Counted from the first letter of the stretch, positions 1 through 10,674 are shown. The stretch is 64,000 nucleotides of DNA from CALKWS01 sp051020515 (GCF_051020515.1 NZ_CP194857.1:1736001-1800000), one strand, 5' to 3'. Numbers and translations: made by a program. The notes: generated by a model from the sequence alone, not told the origin.

Positions 1-2166
1 CAGGGCCTGGAGTGGGAGGCCGTGATCGCCGACGGTCTGGGCCAACTCAGCCGGCCCTACGGAACCGCACCGGTGGAGCCGGCGCTGGGCGCTCGCTCGC
101 TTGCCCACTCCCAGCGTGAGGTGATGGCCGCCAACCGGTTCGGCATTCCGGCCCAGGTGCACGAGGAGTGCCTGGCCGGCTTCGCCGCCTGGCAGGCCAC
201 CGCCTTCCCGATCCCGCTGTCCTGGGGCGCCTCGTTCAACCTCGAGCGGGTGGAACAGATGGCCACCCTGATCGGGCAGACCATGCGGGCCGCCGGCGTG
301 CACCAAGGTCTCTCGCCCGTGCTCGACGTGACCCGGGACTACCGGTGGGGCCGCACCGAGGAGACGATCAGCGAGGACCCCTTCCTGGTGGGGATGGTGG
401 GCGCCTCCTACGTCCGCGGCCTGGAGTCGACCGGGATCGTGGCCACCCTGAAGCACTTCGTGGGCTATTCGGCGTCGCGGGCCGGGCGGAACCTGGCCCC
501 CGTCTCGATCGGCACCCGCGAGTTCGCCGACGTCCTTCTTCCCCCGTTCGAGACGGCGTTGCGCCTGGGCGGGGCCCGTTCGGTCATGCACTCCTACACG
601 GACATCGACGGCGTGCCCTCGGCGGCGGACACCTGGTTGCTGACCGACCTGCTCCGCGACACCCTCGGCTTCGAGGGCACCGTGGTGGCCGACTACTTCG
701 GCGTCCGCTTCCTCGAGCGGTTGCACCGGGTGGCGGCCGACGGATCGCACGCTGCCGCTCTTGCCCTGACCGCGGGCGTGGACGTGGAACTGCCCACCAT
801 CGACGCCTACGGCGATCCGCTCGCCCATGCCCTCGCAGAGGGCCGGGTCGCCGAGACCATCCTGGATCGGGCGGTACGGCGGGTCCTGATCCAGAAGATC
901 GAACTCGGTCTGCTCGACGCCGACTACGCCCCGGAGCAGGCCGATCCCGAATCGCTGGCCCTCGACCCGGAGCCGGCCCGCGAGGTGGCCCTGGAGATGG
1001 CGCGGGAGTCGGTGGTGCTGGTGGCCAACGACGACGCCCTGCCGCTGGCACCAGGCGCCTCGATCGCGGTGGTCGGCCCCTTGGCCGATGACCCCTACAG
1101 CATGCTCGGGTGCTACTCCTTCCCGGCGCACGTGGGGGCCCAGCATCCCGACCACGAGATCGGCATCGACATCACCACGGTGCGGGCCGGTCTCGAGGCC
1201 GAACTCGGCAGCGTCCGGTACGCCCGAGGCTGCGACGTCACCGACACCGACCGCTCCGGGCTGGCCGAGGCCGCCGAGGCAGCCCGCGCGGCGGATGCAT
1301 GCGTCGTGGTCGTCGGCGACCGGGCCGGGCTCTTCGGGCGGGGCACCTCCGGCGAGGGGTGCGACGCCGCTGACCTGGCCCTGCCGGGCATCCAGGGCGA
1401 ACTGATCGAGGAGATGCTGGCCACCGGCATCCCGGTGGTGCTGGTGCTACTGACCGGCCGCCCTTACGCGCTGGGACACTATGCCGACCGGGTCGCGGCC
1501 ATCGTGCAGGGCTTCTTCCCCGGCCAGCACGGCGGTCGGGCCATCGCCGAGGTGCTCACCGGCACGATCAACCCCTCCGGCCGGCTGCCGGTGGGCATTC
1601 CCCGGGACCCCGGTGGCCAGCCCGGCACCTACCTCGCCGCCCCGCTCGGCCAGGCCTCCACGGTCTCCAACCTCGACCCCAGTGCACTCTTCCCCTTCGG
1701 CCACGGACTGACCTACACCTCCTTCGAGTGGAGTGAGGCGACAGTGGCCGGCGGTGGAACCGAGTGGGACACGGCCGGGCAGGTCACGGTGGAGTTGACC
1801 GTCGCCAACACCGGGGACCGGCCCGGCACCGAGGTCGTCCAGGTCTATCTGGAGGACCATGTGGCGCAGGTGACGCAGCCGGTGCGCCGCCTGATCGCCT
1901 TCGCCCGGGTGCCGCTCGATGCCGGAGCCTCCGCTGGGGTGCGCTTCACGCTGTCGGCCGACCTCACCTCCTTCACCGGACTCGCCGGTGAGCGGATCGT
2001 CGAACCCGGGCAGGTCAGCCTGCATATCGGGCGCTCGGTCACCCAGACCCTCGCCAAGGTGGACCTGGGCCTGACCGGCGCCCTACGCACGGTGGGCCAC
2101 GACCGCGAACTGGCTCCCGTCGTCGTCGTCGATCCCGGCGAAGCTACTGCGGGGGTGTCGTCGTGA
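1..2166 (+). CDS. Glycoside hydrolase family 3 beta-glycosidase (5'-truncated by window edge)
   Basis: The frame is open from the first base, so the N-terminus lies outside the window; 721 residues are visible. The GH3 barrel shows a KHFVGYS segment and the region VVADYFGV (Asp at visible residue 231), which matches the position of the GH3 catalytic nucleophile, usually written SDW. A second alpha/beta domain follows, then a C-terminal fibronectin-III-like domain with VELTVANTGDRPGTEVVQVY. No signal peptide can be judged. It overlaps the next permease gene by a GTGA, so it is co-transcribed with a sugar importer. It probably trims imported xylo- or gluco-oligosaccharides; the exact sugar cannot be read from sequence. 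Confidence 0.93.
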   Translation, partial: QGLEWEAVIADGLGQLSRPYGTAPVEPALGARSLAHSQREVMAANRFGIPAQVHEECLAGFAAWQATAFPIPLSWGASFNLERVEQMATLIGQTMRAAGVHQGLSPVLDVTRDYRWGRTEETISEDPFLVGMVGASYVRGLESTGIVATLKHFVGYSASRAGRNLAPVSIGTREFADVLLPPFETALRLGGARSVMHSYTDIDGVPSAADTWLLTDLLRDTLGFEGTVVADYFGVRFLERLHRVAADGSHAAALALTAGVDVELPTIDAYGDPLAHALAEGRVAETILDRAVRRVLIQKIELGLLDADYAPEQADPESLALDPEPAREVALEMARESVVLVANDDALPLAPGASIAVVGPLADDPYSMLGCYSFPAHVGAQHPDHEIGIDITTVRAGLEAELGSVRYARGCDVTDTDRSGLAEAAEAARAADACVVVVGDRAGLFGRGTSGEGCDAADLALPGIQGELIEEMLATGIPVVLVLLTGRPYALGHYADRVAAIVQGFFPGQHGGRAIAEVLTGTINPSGRLPVGIPRDPGGQPGTYLAAPLGQASTVSNLDPSALFPFGHGLTYTSFEWSEATVAGGGTEWDTAGQVTVELTVANTGDRPGTEVVQVYLEDHVAQVTQPVRRLIAFARVPLDAGASAGVRFTLSADLTSFTGLAGERIVEPGQVSLHIGRSVTQTLAKVDLGLTGALRTVGHDRELAPVVVVDPGEATAGVSS

Positions 2167-3215
2167 CCGCGCCTCAGCCCATGCCCGGAGCAGGCATCCC
2201 CCCGGGCCGCGAGATCCCGGGGCCCGGCGTCGCCGTGGGGGTCGGAGTCGGCGACGACGGCCCCAGCGGCGGGCCGCGCAAGGAAGGGCCGCGGTCGTGG
2301 CTGGGCCGGCACGGGCACGAGTGGCGGATCGCGCTGAAGAAGGACTGGCGGCTGTACTCCCTGCTGGTGCTTCCGGTGATCTGGTTCCTGATCTTCCGGT
2401 ACATCCCGATGGCGGGAAACGTGATCGCGGTGCGCCGGTACCGTCCCGGCGGGAGCATCTTCGGTGACGAGTTCGTGGGCCTGCGGTACTTCCGGATGAT
2501 CCTGGGCGATGCCAGCTTCTGGAACGCCTTCGAGAACACCCTCATCCTGGGGGGGTTGAGCCTGGCCATCGTCTTCCCGCTGCCGATCATCCTGGCGCTG
2601 ATGCTGAACGAGTTGCGTTCGCGGGTGTTCAAGCGCACCGTGCAGACCATTTCCTACCTGCCGCACTTCATGTCCATCGTGGTGGTCGCGGCGATGGTGC
2701 TCCAGATCGTCTCGATACGCGGCACGATCAACCAGATCCTCGACGTGTTCGGGGCCGGTCCGATCTCCTTCATGCAGCAGTCCGAGTGGTTCCGGACCAT
2801 CTTCATCACCTCGGAGATCTGGCAGACCGTCGGCTGGGGCACCATCCTGTACCTCGCCGCACTGACCACGATTGATCCACAGCTCTACGAGGCCTCCCGG
2901 GTTGATGGGGCCAGTAAGTGGCGACAGACGTGGCACGTAACCCTGCCGGGGATCCGGCCCACCATGGTGGTGTTGCTGATCCTAAATATGGGCAACTTCC
3001 TCTCGGTCAGTTTCGAGAAGGTGCTGCTGCTCTACAACCCGTTGCTGTATCCGACCGCTGATGTCATCGCCACGTATCTGTACCGCGTGGGGCTGCAGGG
3101 AGCGAACTTCTCCTACGCCGCGGCCATCGGCTTCTTCGAAGCCATCATCGGCGCCATCTTGATCGTGGGCGCGAACCTGATATCGCGCCGTCTGGTGGGG
3201 GAGAGTCTCTGGTGA
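2163..3215 (+). CDS. ABC sugar importer permease, LplB/YteP type
   Basis: 350-residue integral membrane protein with a Pro/Gly-rich cytoplasmic N-terminus, then about six hydrophobic segments starting near residue 60. The EAA loop that docks on the ATPase is visible as YEASRVDGASKWRQTWHVTL. It starts at GTG inside the stop codon of the GH3 gene (GTGA) and ends overlapping the next permease (GTG at 3212). LplB-type permeases pair with a YtcP-type partner and a large lipoprotein, exactly the order seen here, and import oligosaccharides using a shared ATPase encoded elsewhere; no ATPase lies in this operon. Confidence 0.93.
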   Translation: MTAPQPMPGAGIPPGREIPGPGVAVGVGVGDDGPSGGPRKEGPRSWLGRHGHEWRIALKKDWRLYSLLVLPVIWFLIFRYIPMAGNVIAVRRYRPGGSIFGDEFVGLRYFRMILGDASFWNAFENTLILGGLSLAIVFPLPIILALMLNELRSRVFKRTVQTISYLPHFMSIVVVAAMVLQIVSIRGTINQILDVFGAGPISFMQQSEWFRTIFITSEIWQTVGWGTILYLAALTTIDPQLYEASRVDGASKWRQTWHVTLPGIRPTMVVLLILNMGNFLSVSFEKVLLLYNPLLYPTADVIATYLYRVGLQGANFSYAAAIGFFEAIIGAILIVGANLISRRLVGESLW

Positions 3216-4152
3216 GCACGTCAGTCGATGTCAAGGCCAAGGGCCGGGCAAATGAGATCCTGGGCGTCAACGAACAGGCGACCAAGATCAAGGACAGTCG
3301 CGGCTACACCGTGTTCCGGTGGTTCAACGCGTTCTTCTGATCCTGATCCTGGTGTGCCTCCTCACGCTGTACCCGTTCGTCAACGTGATCGCGCAGGCGT
3401 TCTCCGCCGAGATCTACATCACCCGCGGGCAGGTGAACCTGTTCCCTCGCGGATTCAACGTCACCACCTTCGAGGCGGTGATGGGCGACAGCCGGTTCTG
3501 GACCAACTACCGCAATACCGTGGTCTACACCGTCACCGCCACCGCGATCTCGATGGTGCTGACCACCACGTTCGCCTACGCGATCAGCAAGAAGCACCTC
3601 AAAGGCCGCAACATCTTCATCGCGATCGCGCTGTTCACGATGGTCTTCAACGGCGGCCTGATCCCGAACTACGTGCTCGTGGACAACTTGGGGATGCGTA
3701 ACACGATGTGGGCGATCGTGATCCCGAACGCGATCAGCGCGTTCAACCTGCTGATCATGAAGTCCTTCTTCGAGAACTTCCCAGCCGATCTCGAGGAGGC
3801 GGCCCGGATCGACGGCCTGCACACCTACGGGGTGCTGTGGCGCATCGTGTTACCGCTGTCCAAGGCGGTGATCGCGACCATGATCCTGTTCTACGCGGTC
3901 GCGTTCTGGAACCAGTGGTTCTTCGCGTTCATCTATCTCGATGACGCGAATCTGTACCCGGTCACCATGTACCTGCGCAACCTGATGGCCGGCGCACTGT
4001 CCACCGAGGGTCTGGGCACCGAGAGCGCGCAGATCAACTCCAACATCCAGGCGGTGGCGATGTTGCTGACGATGCTGCCGATCCTGTGCCTGTACCCGTT
4101 CATCCAGAAGTACTTCGTCTCCGGCGTGATGCTCGGAGCCGTCAAGCAGTGA
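3212..4152 (+). CDS. ABC sugar importer permease, YtcP type (frameshifted in this sequence)
   Basis: The N-terminal 42 residues (GTG at 3212, ending ...GYTVFRWFNAFF) lie in one frame that stops at 3338. The remainder (LILILVCLLTLYPFVNVIAQAFS...) continues in another frame to 4152. Adding one C in TTCTTC|TG near 3337 rejoins the normal YtcP N-terminus and first membrane helix, so a one-base deletion in the sequence is likely. The EAA loop is EEAARIDGLHTYGVLWRIVL. It forms the second half of the membrane channel with the upstream permease. If the frameshift is real in the organism, the importer would be dead. Confidence 0.9.
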
Positions 4153-4219
4153 GCGCCGCCGCCCACTGTCCGTCCGCATTCGATCGTCGCGAACGACGAC
4201 GTTCACCATTGGAGGAAAG

Positions 4220-5894
4220 ATGAGGAATACACGAAGAAGGGTGCTCGCGGGTATCTCGACCGCGACTGCCACAGCCCTGGTGCTGGCCGCCTGCGGCGAT
4301 GGTGGCGGCGACGACGTCGACGCCGAGGAACTCCTCGAGGACGAGTCGCAGAACGTGGGCGCGATGGAGGACTTCTCCGTCGGTGACACGTTCGTGGCCA
4401 CCACCGATGAGGCTGGAGATCTCGGTGATGTACCGCGATCATCCGAACTACCCGCTCGATGAGGACTGGATGTTCTTCGACGTGATGGAGGAACGCCACA
4501 ACGTCGTCTTCAACAACCAGGTGGTGCCGCTGTCGGACTGGGCCGAGGGCCGCTCGCTGGCGATCGCGGGCGGTAACGCCCCGGACGTCATCCCGGTGAC
4601 CTACGCCGGGGACGAGGCCCAGTTCGTGGGCTCGGGCACCATCCTGCCGATCTCGGACTACCTGGACCTGATGCCGCACTTCACCCAGAAGGCCGACGAG
4701 TGGGACCTGTGGGAGGAGATCGAGCAACAGCGTCAGGTGGACGGGCGTTACTACATGATCCCGGGCCTGCACGAGAACCCCTTCCCGCAGTACTCGCTGG
4801 TGGTCCGTAAGGATCTGTTCGAGGAGTCCGGGTTCACCGAGGACCCCGAGACCTTCGACGAACTCGCCGACCAGCTCGAGACGGTCATGAACGACCATGA
4901 TCTCGACTACGGCTGGACGGAGCGGTGGAGCGGTGGCGGCCCGATGGAGGCTACCGTGAGTTTCATGGCCGACTCCTTCGGCACCTCCGCCGGCTGGGGC
5001 TTCGGTGATGGTCTGAACTACGACCACGACGCCGGCCAGTACGTCTACGCCGGTGCCCAGGACGGTTACCGGGACCTGCTGACGTACCTCAACGACCTGG
5101 TCGAGCGCGGGGTCCTGGACCCCGAGTCGGTCAGCCAGGACGATGACACCGCCATCGCGAAGTTCACCAATGGCCAGGCTGCGGCTATCGCAGGCAACAA
5201 CCAGGAAATCCTCAACTACCGGGACGGCTTCGATGACCCGGATGTGGAACTGCGGATGATCCCGGTGCCGGCCGGCCCGGCGGGCAATGTCACCACCGAA
5301 GGCCGGACGGAATCCGGCCTGATGTTCTCCGCCGATCTGGCGGACAAGGAGACGCTCGTCGCGACCCTGCAACTGGTCGACTGGCTGTACTTCTCCGACG
5401 AAGGCCAGGAGTTCGCCAAGTGGGGTGTGGAGGGTGAGACCTTCGAGCGTGACGGCGACACCCGCATCCTCAACGAGAACATCGACATCCATGGCATCAA
5501 CCCCGATGCCGATGAGTCACTGAATGTGGACTACGGCTTCCACAACGGTGTCTGGATGCCCGCACAGGGTTCGACCGAGGACCTGGTCCAGTCGATGCTC
5601 GGTGATGAGATGGTCGAGTTCCTGTCCATCATGGGAGAGAAGGAAGTGATCCCGCCCGGGCCTCCCTACCCCTACGACGAGGCCGAGCAGGAGACGCAGT
5701 CCCTGACCTCCAACACCCTCGGTGACGCCGTGCAGCAGAACACCGCTGCCTTCATCATCGGCCAGCGCTCACTCGACGAGTGGGACAGTTACGTGGCCGA
5801 ACTCGAGGGCCTCGGGATGGAGAACTACGTCCAGGTTGCCAATGAGGCCGTCGAGCGCGACGTGGACGAGGACGCCTTCGAGGACGACGAGTAA
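4220..5894 (+). CDS. ABC importer extracellular sugar-binding lipoprotein (frameshifted)
   Basis: Starts at ATG 4220 after a strong GGAGGAAAG site. The first 60 residues carry a lipoprotein signal, ending in a lipobox at LVLAAC, then an acidic linker. That frame runs out at 4462, but the mature protein continues one frame over from about 4412 (EISVMYRDHPNYPLDEDW...) to 5894, giving about 557 residues, normal for the large LipO/YtcQ-type binding proteins that partner LplB/YtcP permeases. A +1 or -2 base error near GATGAGGCTGGAG is likely. It captures the oligosaccharide on the outer face of the membrane. The C-terminus is rich in Asp and Glu. Confidence 0.9.
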
Positions 5895-5938
5895 GACTAC
5901 TCGGCCGTACTTGCGAAGGTTCCGTGACCCGGTGACGA

Positions 5939-5972
5939 CGGGGCCGGTGGCAGCACATCGCCACCGGCCCCG
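5939..5972 (+). terminator. Hairpin terminator after the sugar importer operon
   Basis: A 13-bp perfect stem (CGGGGCCGGTGGC paired with GCCACCGGCCCCG) closes an 8-nt loop 45 bases past the binding-protein stop. There is only a short TT after the stem, as is common in GC-rich actinobacteria. Confidence 0.7.
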
Positions 5973-6026
5973 TTCGCATCGGGGCAGAATGCGTCCAAGA
6001 CGAACCCCGACCTGGCAGGGATGACC

Positions 6027-6725
6027 ATGACCTCTGACCGTTCAGCGGCCCGCGACCCCGGCGACGGCGTCCTCGGCCGCGGCACCGGCGCGATCTACTG
6101 GTTCCTCGTCGTGGGCTTGTTACTCGTCCTGACCACCCTTCCGGGCACATTGCCGCTGATGCTGCTGGATCGCTCGACGAGCAACATCCCGCTGGTTGCG
6201 CTCTGCCTGGTTCCGGCTGGTCCGGCACTGTCGGCCGGGCTCTTCGCGATGCGGGACCGGTACCGGGCCGAGTCGCTGACGCCGATGGCCTCATTCCTGC
6301 GCGGCTACCGGCTCAACGTGGTCGAGGTCCTCAAACTATGGGTCCCCGGGCTCGCCGTGCTCACCATCATCGGCATCACCCTGGCCAACCTGGAGTACGC
6401 GGGAGTACCGGGAGGCTACGGGGTGGTGCTGGTGGTGCTCGCGGTGCTGTTCTCGGTGTGGGCCCTGAACGCGCTGGTGATCACGTCCTTCTTTGCGTTG
6501 CGCACCCGCGACGTGGCCCGGCTGGCCGTGTACTACATGGCCAGGACCCCGCTGGTGGCCCTGGGCCTGCTGGCCATGCTGGTGGTGGCCGCGGGCATCG
6601 TCTACTTCACCTTCGATGTGGTGTTGTTGCTGGTCAGCCCGATCCTGGTGTGGCTGCTCCTGCGCACCTGCGATGCGATGGTGAGCCACGTGGAGGCGAA
6701 CTTCATCGCCCGCGGCGGCTCCTGA
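6027..6725 (+). CDS. DUF624 (YesL-family) membrane protein
   Basis: 232 residues with about five hydrophobic helices. YesL/DUF624 proteins are small membrane proteins almost always encoded beside LplB/YtcP-type sugar importers and glycosidases, as here; their biochemical role is unknown. I choose ATG 6027 because AGGG lies 7 bases upstream; ATG 6021 is also in frame. It sits behind a terminator-like hairpin, so it may have its own promoter. Confidence 0.8.
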   Translation: MTSDRSAARDPGDGVLGRGTGAIYWFLVVGLLLVLTTLPGTLPLMLLDRSTSNIPLVALCLVPAGPALSAGLFAMRDRYRAESLTPMASFLRGYRLNVVEVLKLWVPGLAVLTIIGITLANLEYAGVPGGYGVVLVVLAVLFSVWALNALVITSFFALRTRDVARLAVYYMARTPLVALGLLAMLVVAAGIVYFTFDVVLLLVSPILVWLLLRTCDAMVSHVEANFIARGGS

Positions 6726-6968
6726 CACTCCACTTGCTCAAGCACGTTGCCAGTGCTCAAGCAAACTGCCAGCCGGCCCGGACAGTGCCGACCAATCGGC
6801 CCCGATGCCGAGTAGGCGACTGCACACGATGCAGGGTCAGCGGGACCACCAGGGGTTGTCGGCACGTGAGCGACCCCGTGCGCCGCGGGCTGCGCCCGAC
6901 TGATGCCGGCTTTTGGCAGGCCCGCCGCCCGCCGACCCGGCCCACAGCGGTCGAGGGCGAGCCCGAGC

Positions 6969-7002
6969 GCCGAGGACGAGTGCTGGACCGCTCGTCCTCG
7001 GC
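6969..7002 (-). terminator. Hairpin terminator downstream of the xylanase
   Basis: A 12-bp perfect stem (GCCGAGGACGAG / CTCGTCCTCGGC) with a 10-nt loop lies about 90 bases beyond the xylanase stop on the minus strand. I see no gene in the 367 bases between the DUF624 gene and the xylanase. Confidence 0.6.
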
Positions 7003-7022
7003 CACAACCCTCGCCTTCGGCT

Positions 7023-7074
7023 GGGTGCGGGGTGCGGGGCGGGGTGCGGGGTGCCGGGTGCGGGGTGCGGGTGT
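7023..7074. repeat. Short G-rich tandem repeat (GGGGTGC-like units)
   Basis: Imperfect 5-7-bp units of GGGTGC / GGGGTGC repeat about seven times just past the xylanase 3' end. Runs of three to four G every few bases could form a G-quadruplex on the plus strand. It is also the kind of tract that expands or contracts easily. Confidence 0.6.
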
Positions 7075-7094
7075 GCCGTCAGGAGCCAGGGTCC

Positions 7095-9156
7095 TCAGAG
7101 CATCGCGAGGATCCGCTCGGCCTGCTCACGCAGGTCGGTGCGGGCCTCGTCGGTGAGAGTGTCCGGCCGCTGCGGACTGTCCAGGTTCCGGATGAACCTG
7201 TCCATGGCCTGCGCGTCCGGGTCGGTGCGCCCGCCCTCCAGGTGCCGCTGCGCCTGCTCCAGTGCGTTCGTCAACCTGTGCGAGATCGGGCCATCGACCG
7301 CGCCGGCATGCGTGTGCTCCTCCAGCGCACCCGCGAGCGTGATCACCGCATCGACCGGGTCCTCCGCTGCTGCAGCGGGCCAGTCCACGAGGAATTCGTC
7401 CTCCTCACCGTCGCCCCCGATGCGTTCCACGGTGAGCCAGTTGATGGTGTAGGCACTGCCGCCTCCGCCACCCCGAACGGCGATGTTGCCGATCAAGCCC
7501 TCCTCGGGCTGGTCGCCGTCCAGCATGATCTCGGTGACCAAGGTGTAGGTGCCCATGTTGATCAGTCCGGTGAAGTAGGCCGGGATGTGCTCCGCCACCT
7601 CTCCGCCTCCGTACTGGTGGTCATTGACCACCACGCCGTCCGCCTCGGTGTACCCGCCGTTGCTGTTGTCCTTGACCCAGCGAATCCGGACGGAGTTGGT
7701 TCCCAGGATCGTGGTGTTCACGCTCAGGCGGTACCTCGCGCCGGGCTCGGGTGTGAAGGCAACGAGGCCGTCCTCACCGGCCGTCGACCACGGCCATTGC
7801 GAGGAGTCGTTGCCCAGGATGATGTTGGCGCCGGTGTAGGCGTCGCCCCGTCCGACGTCGTAGACGTGCACTCCGTCAACCGGCTCGAAGCCGTCTTCGA
7901 AGTCCGGTTCCATCCACTCGTGGGCGGCGAGGAACTCCTCCGGCCACAGGATGCCGAGCAGCGCCTGCTTTGCCAGGCCGTCGTAGTCGTAGGGCATCGC
8001 GAACTCGCCGCCCCGCCAGCCGGTCTCGACGTCCCGGACCCCGGCGAGTTTCACCGCGGTGATCACGCGAGGGTTGCCGGTCGTGTTGGCAGGGCCGGCG
8101 GCGAACTTACGGTATGTCTGGAACAGTTGGGCGTACTGCATGCCCTGGTTGTTCTCCTTCCACGCGTCGAGTTCCCCCGGGGGCACGCCGACGTCCATCT
8201 CGGTGATGTTGATCTCGATGCCGGGGAGCGTCGCGAAGAGCTCGATGTTCGCCTCGACGTTGCTGATGTCGGTGTTCAGGCCGTAGTGCCCCTGCATGCC
8301 GATCACCTCGATCAATTGTCGCCCGTCCGGCCGGACGCCTACGTTGCGCTCGTTGATCTCCTTGACCATCTCGTAGACCACCTGGGCCTTGGCCGGGTCG
8401 TTGAGCCCGAAGTCGTTGTAGACGAGCTTGATGTCCCACCCGTTCTCGTCGACGACCTCCGCGGCCTTCTGGAAGGCCAACTCGACCCAGTCCGAGCCGA
8501 GCGCCATGTACCAGCCCTCGCCCTTCGCCAGGGAGGCGCGCCAGTCATCGGTGTCGGCGGTCCCGACGGCCTCGTTGACCACGTCGATGGCCTGCAGGTC
8601 CGCGCCGTAGTATCCGAGGACGTTCTCGATGTGGCTGTTCATGTTCTCGAGCGCGACGTCGGCGTCGAACTCTCCCGGCTGGTCGTACCTGGCGGGAGGG
8701 GCGTCCCACATCCAGGTGGGTGTTTGCGAGTGCCAGGTCAGGGTGTGACCGTAGAAGAGCATGTCGGGATTGTGCGCCGCGTGCTCGGCCATCGCGGCGT
8801 CGGCCGCATCGAAGGTGAAGACACCCTTCTCCGGCTGGGTGCTCTCGGGCTTCATCTCGTTGCCGGGTGTGTAGGAGGCGTAGTTGTAGACCAACGCGTC
8901 CATGTCGTTGCCACCGGCCGAAGATGCCGACGTGGAAGTGGTCCTCGTAGACATCCTTCATCGCCGGGTAGTGCTCGAAGGTCTGCCCGGCGGGTGGCAA
9001 CCCGTCCTCCGGCGCCGCGTTGGCCAGCCCCACCAGGGAGGTGCCGGTCAACAGCGCCGCTAAAGCCGCAGCAAGACCAGCACGGGTCGAGCGGCTCGTG
9101 CGGTCACTCGACCGTGTGGTCGCGGTTATCTTGCCACTTCGTCGTTGAGCAGACAC
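7095..9156 (-). CDS. Secreted endo-1,4-beta-xylanase GH10 with C-terminal FIMAH-like domain (frameshifted)
   Basis: Start GTG 9156 follows GAGGGAG by about 6 bases and yields a signal peptide (RAGLAAALAALLTGTSLVGLANA). The mature N-terminus (...MKDVYEDHFHVGIFG) is in a different frame from the rest (GGNDMDALVYNYASYTPGNEMKPES...). One missing base near 8925 joins them. GH10 landmarks are the NEMKPE segment, acid/base Glu in DVVNEAVG and nucleophile Glu in ITEMDVG. A beta-sandwich module, probably carbohydrate-binding, follows the barrel, and the last 70 residues (GPISHRLTNALEQAQRHLEGG...) resemble the helical FIMAH domain. It hydrolyses xylan outside the cell, feeding the upstream importer and GH3 enzyme. 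Confidence 0.92.
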
Positions 9157-9299
9157 AGATGACTCCCTCTGCAGCGATCGGCCCTTCGGGCACGCACGGT
9201 GCGGTGTGATCAGCCGAGGCCGCCTCACTCCACTGCGAGGAGGGCCTCGGTGTGCCATCGAAGGTATGGCGGAGAGTGTGCCTCGTCAATGACTTTCGG

Positions 9300-9317
9300 G
9301 AACTTTCGTTAAAGTTC
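9300..9317. promoter_or_regulatory. Palindromic operator upstream of the xylanase
   Basis: GAACTTTCGTTAAAGTTC is a perfect 7-bp inverted repeat with a 4-bp centre, 144 bases before the xylanase start. Its AACTTTCG half resembles operators reported for actinobacterial LacI-family xylan regulators; no such regulator is encoded in this window. Confidence 0.65.
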
Positions 9318-9579
9318 TGACCGACCGCACGCCACCTGGACCAACTCGACCCCTTAGTTCTGGCGAATTGAGCGACTCCCTGCCCCAGGAACAAGGCCGC
9401 ATACGGTGTGGCATCGGCTGGCGCACCGGAATGTCGACGAAATGTTTCGAAGCGCCGCTGCTCTCGTTCCCGTAGGTCTCGCCGCGGTGCGCAGTACGGA
9501 CGATGTCCTGGTGATTCGGGCGGCTGATCGCCGGAGATGGCCGCAAATTGCGTTGCGGGCGTTCGTACTGTGAACGGTG

Positions 9580-10674
9580 ATGAACCAGCAGCAAGCCGCC
9601 TCCGGTGGTCCGGGCACGCTGTCGCCCTCGCGATGGCGCGTGACCCGGGTGGACAAGGGCGCCATCCGCGCGATCCCCGACGACGGTGCCCAGGTTGCCT
9701 TCGACGGCGTAATCGCGCACGACACGCCCGACGACGACGCCGCGCAGCCAGCAGCCGGTCGTATCTGGCGTACCGGTCCCGAGGGCACGCTCCCGGCGGT
9801 GGTCGGTGAGCCCCTGGCGCCGGCAGTGGGGGACTGGCTGCACGTTGCCGAGGGGGTGGCCCGGATCGCACCGCGCATCAGCGAGTTGGTCCGGGACAGC
9901 GCGGATACCACCTCCCGCGAGCAGGTCATCGCCGCGAATGTGGACACCGTGCTGATCGCGGAGCCGTTGGAGCCGCTGCCCGCGCTGGGGCGGATCGAAC
10001 GGCTGCTCACCATCGCTCACCGCTGCGGTGCGCGGCCGGTGGTGGTGCTGACCAAGGCTGATGTGGTCGCCGACGCCGACTACTGGGTGGAGCAGGTGCG
10101 CGCGGTTGCGCCCACAGCCAGGGTGCTCGCCCTCAGTGCCACCACGGGTGCGGGCATCGACCACCTGCGAACCGTTCTGGACGACGCCTCCACGCTGGTC
10201 CTGGTGGGGCCCTCGGGAGCGGGTAAGTCCACCCTCGTGAACACTCTCGCGGGTACGGAGGTGATGGGCACCGGCCGGGTGCGCGGGGACCAGCGCGGAA
10301 TGCACACCACCACCCACCGTGAACTCGTGCCGCTGGGACCTGGACAGGCGCTGATCGACACCCCGGGGCTGCGCTCGATCGGGCTGGTGGCCACCGAGGA
10401 CGCGGTGGCCTCCACGTTCGAGGATGTGGAGTCGATCGCCGCCGGATGCCGGTTCGCCGACTGCGCCCATGACCGTGAACCGGGCTGCGCGGTGCAGGCC
10501 GCGGTGGAGTCCGGGGAGTTGGCCGAACGCCGGCTGGACTCCTGGCGCTCGCTCCGCCGGGAGGCGCAGCGCCAGGCGATGCGTGCCGAAGCGCGGCTGG
10601 GCGCGGAACAGAACCGACAGTGGCGCCGGGGGAGCAAGGCGGCCCGGCAGGCACGCTCGCGTGCGCGGCGGTAG
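9580..10674 (+). CDS. rsgA: Ribosome small subunit-dependent GTPase RsgA
   Basis: 364 residues with the circularly permuted GTPase order that defines RsgA/YjeQ: an OB-fold N-terminal part, then G4 (VLTKADV), G5-like (ALSATTG), G1 P-loop (GPSGAGKST), and G3 (DTPG). The C-terminal zinc knuckle is CRFADCAHDREPGC, with one Cys/His set visible. It assists late 30S maturation. Starts at ATG 9580, preceded immediately by an in-frame GTG. The N-terminus has an insertion relative to the short E. coli form (GRIWRTGPEG region), common in actinobacteria. The Arg-rich C-terminus could bind rRNA. Confidence 0.93.
   Translation: MNQQQAASGGPGTLSPSRWRVTRVDKGAIRAIPDDGAQVAFDGVIAHDTPDDDAAQPAAGRIWRTGPEGTLPAVVGEPLAPAVGDWLHVAEGVARIAPRISELVRDSADTTSREQVIAANVDTVLIAEPLEPLPALGRIERLLTIAHRCGARPVVVLTKADVVADADYWVEQVRAVAPTARVLALSATTGAGIDHLRTVLDDASTLVLVGPSGAGKSTLVNTLAGTEVMGTGRVRGDQRGMHTTTHRELVPLGPGQALIDTPGLRSIGLVATEDAVASTFEDVESIAAGCRFADCAHDREPGCAVQAAVESGELAERRLDSWRSLRREAQRQAMRAEARLGAEQNRQWRRGSKAARQARSRARR

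Noticed and set aside
6903..9209. 768-codon open frame on the plus strand opposite the xylanase
   Set aside because: Mirror frame of a GC-rich gene; the minus-strand product has clear GH10 motifs and this one has none.
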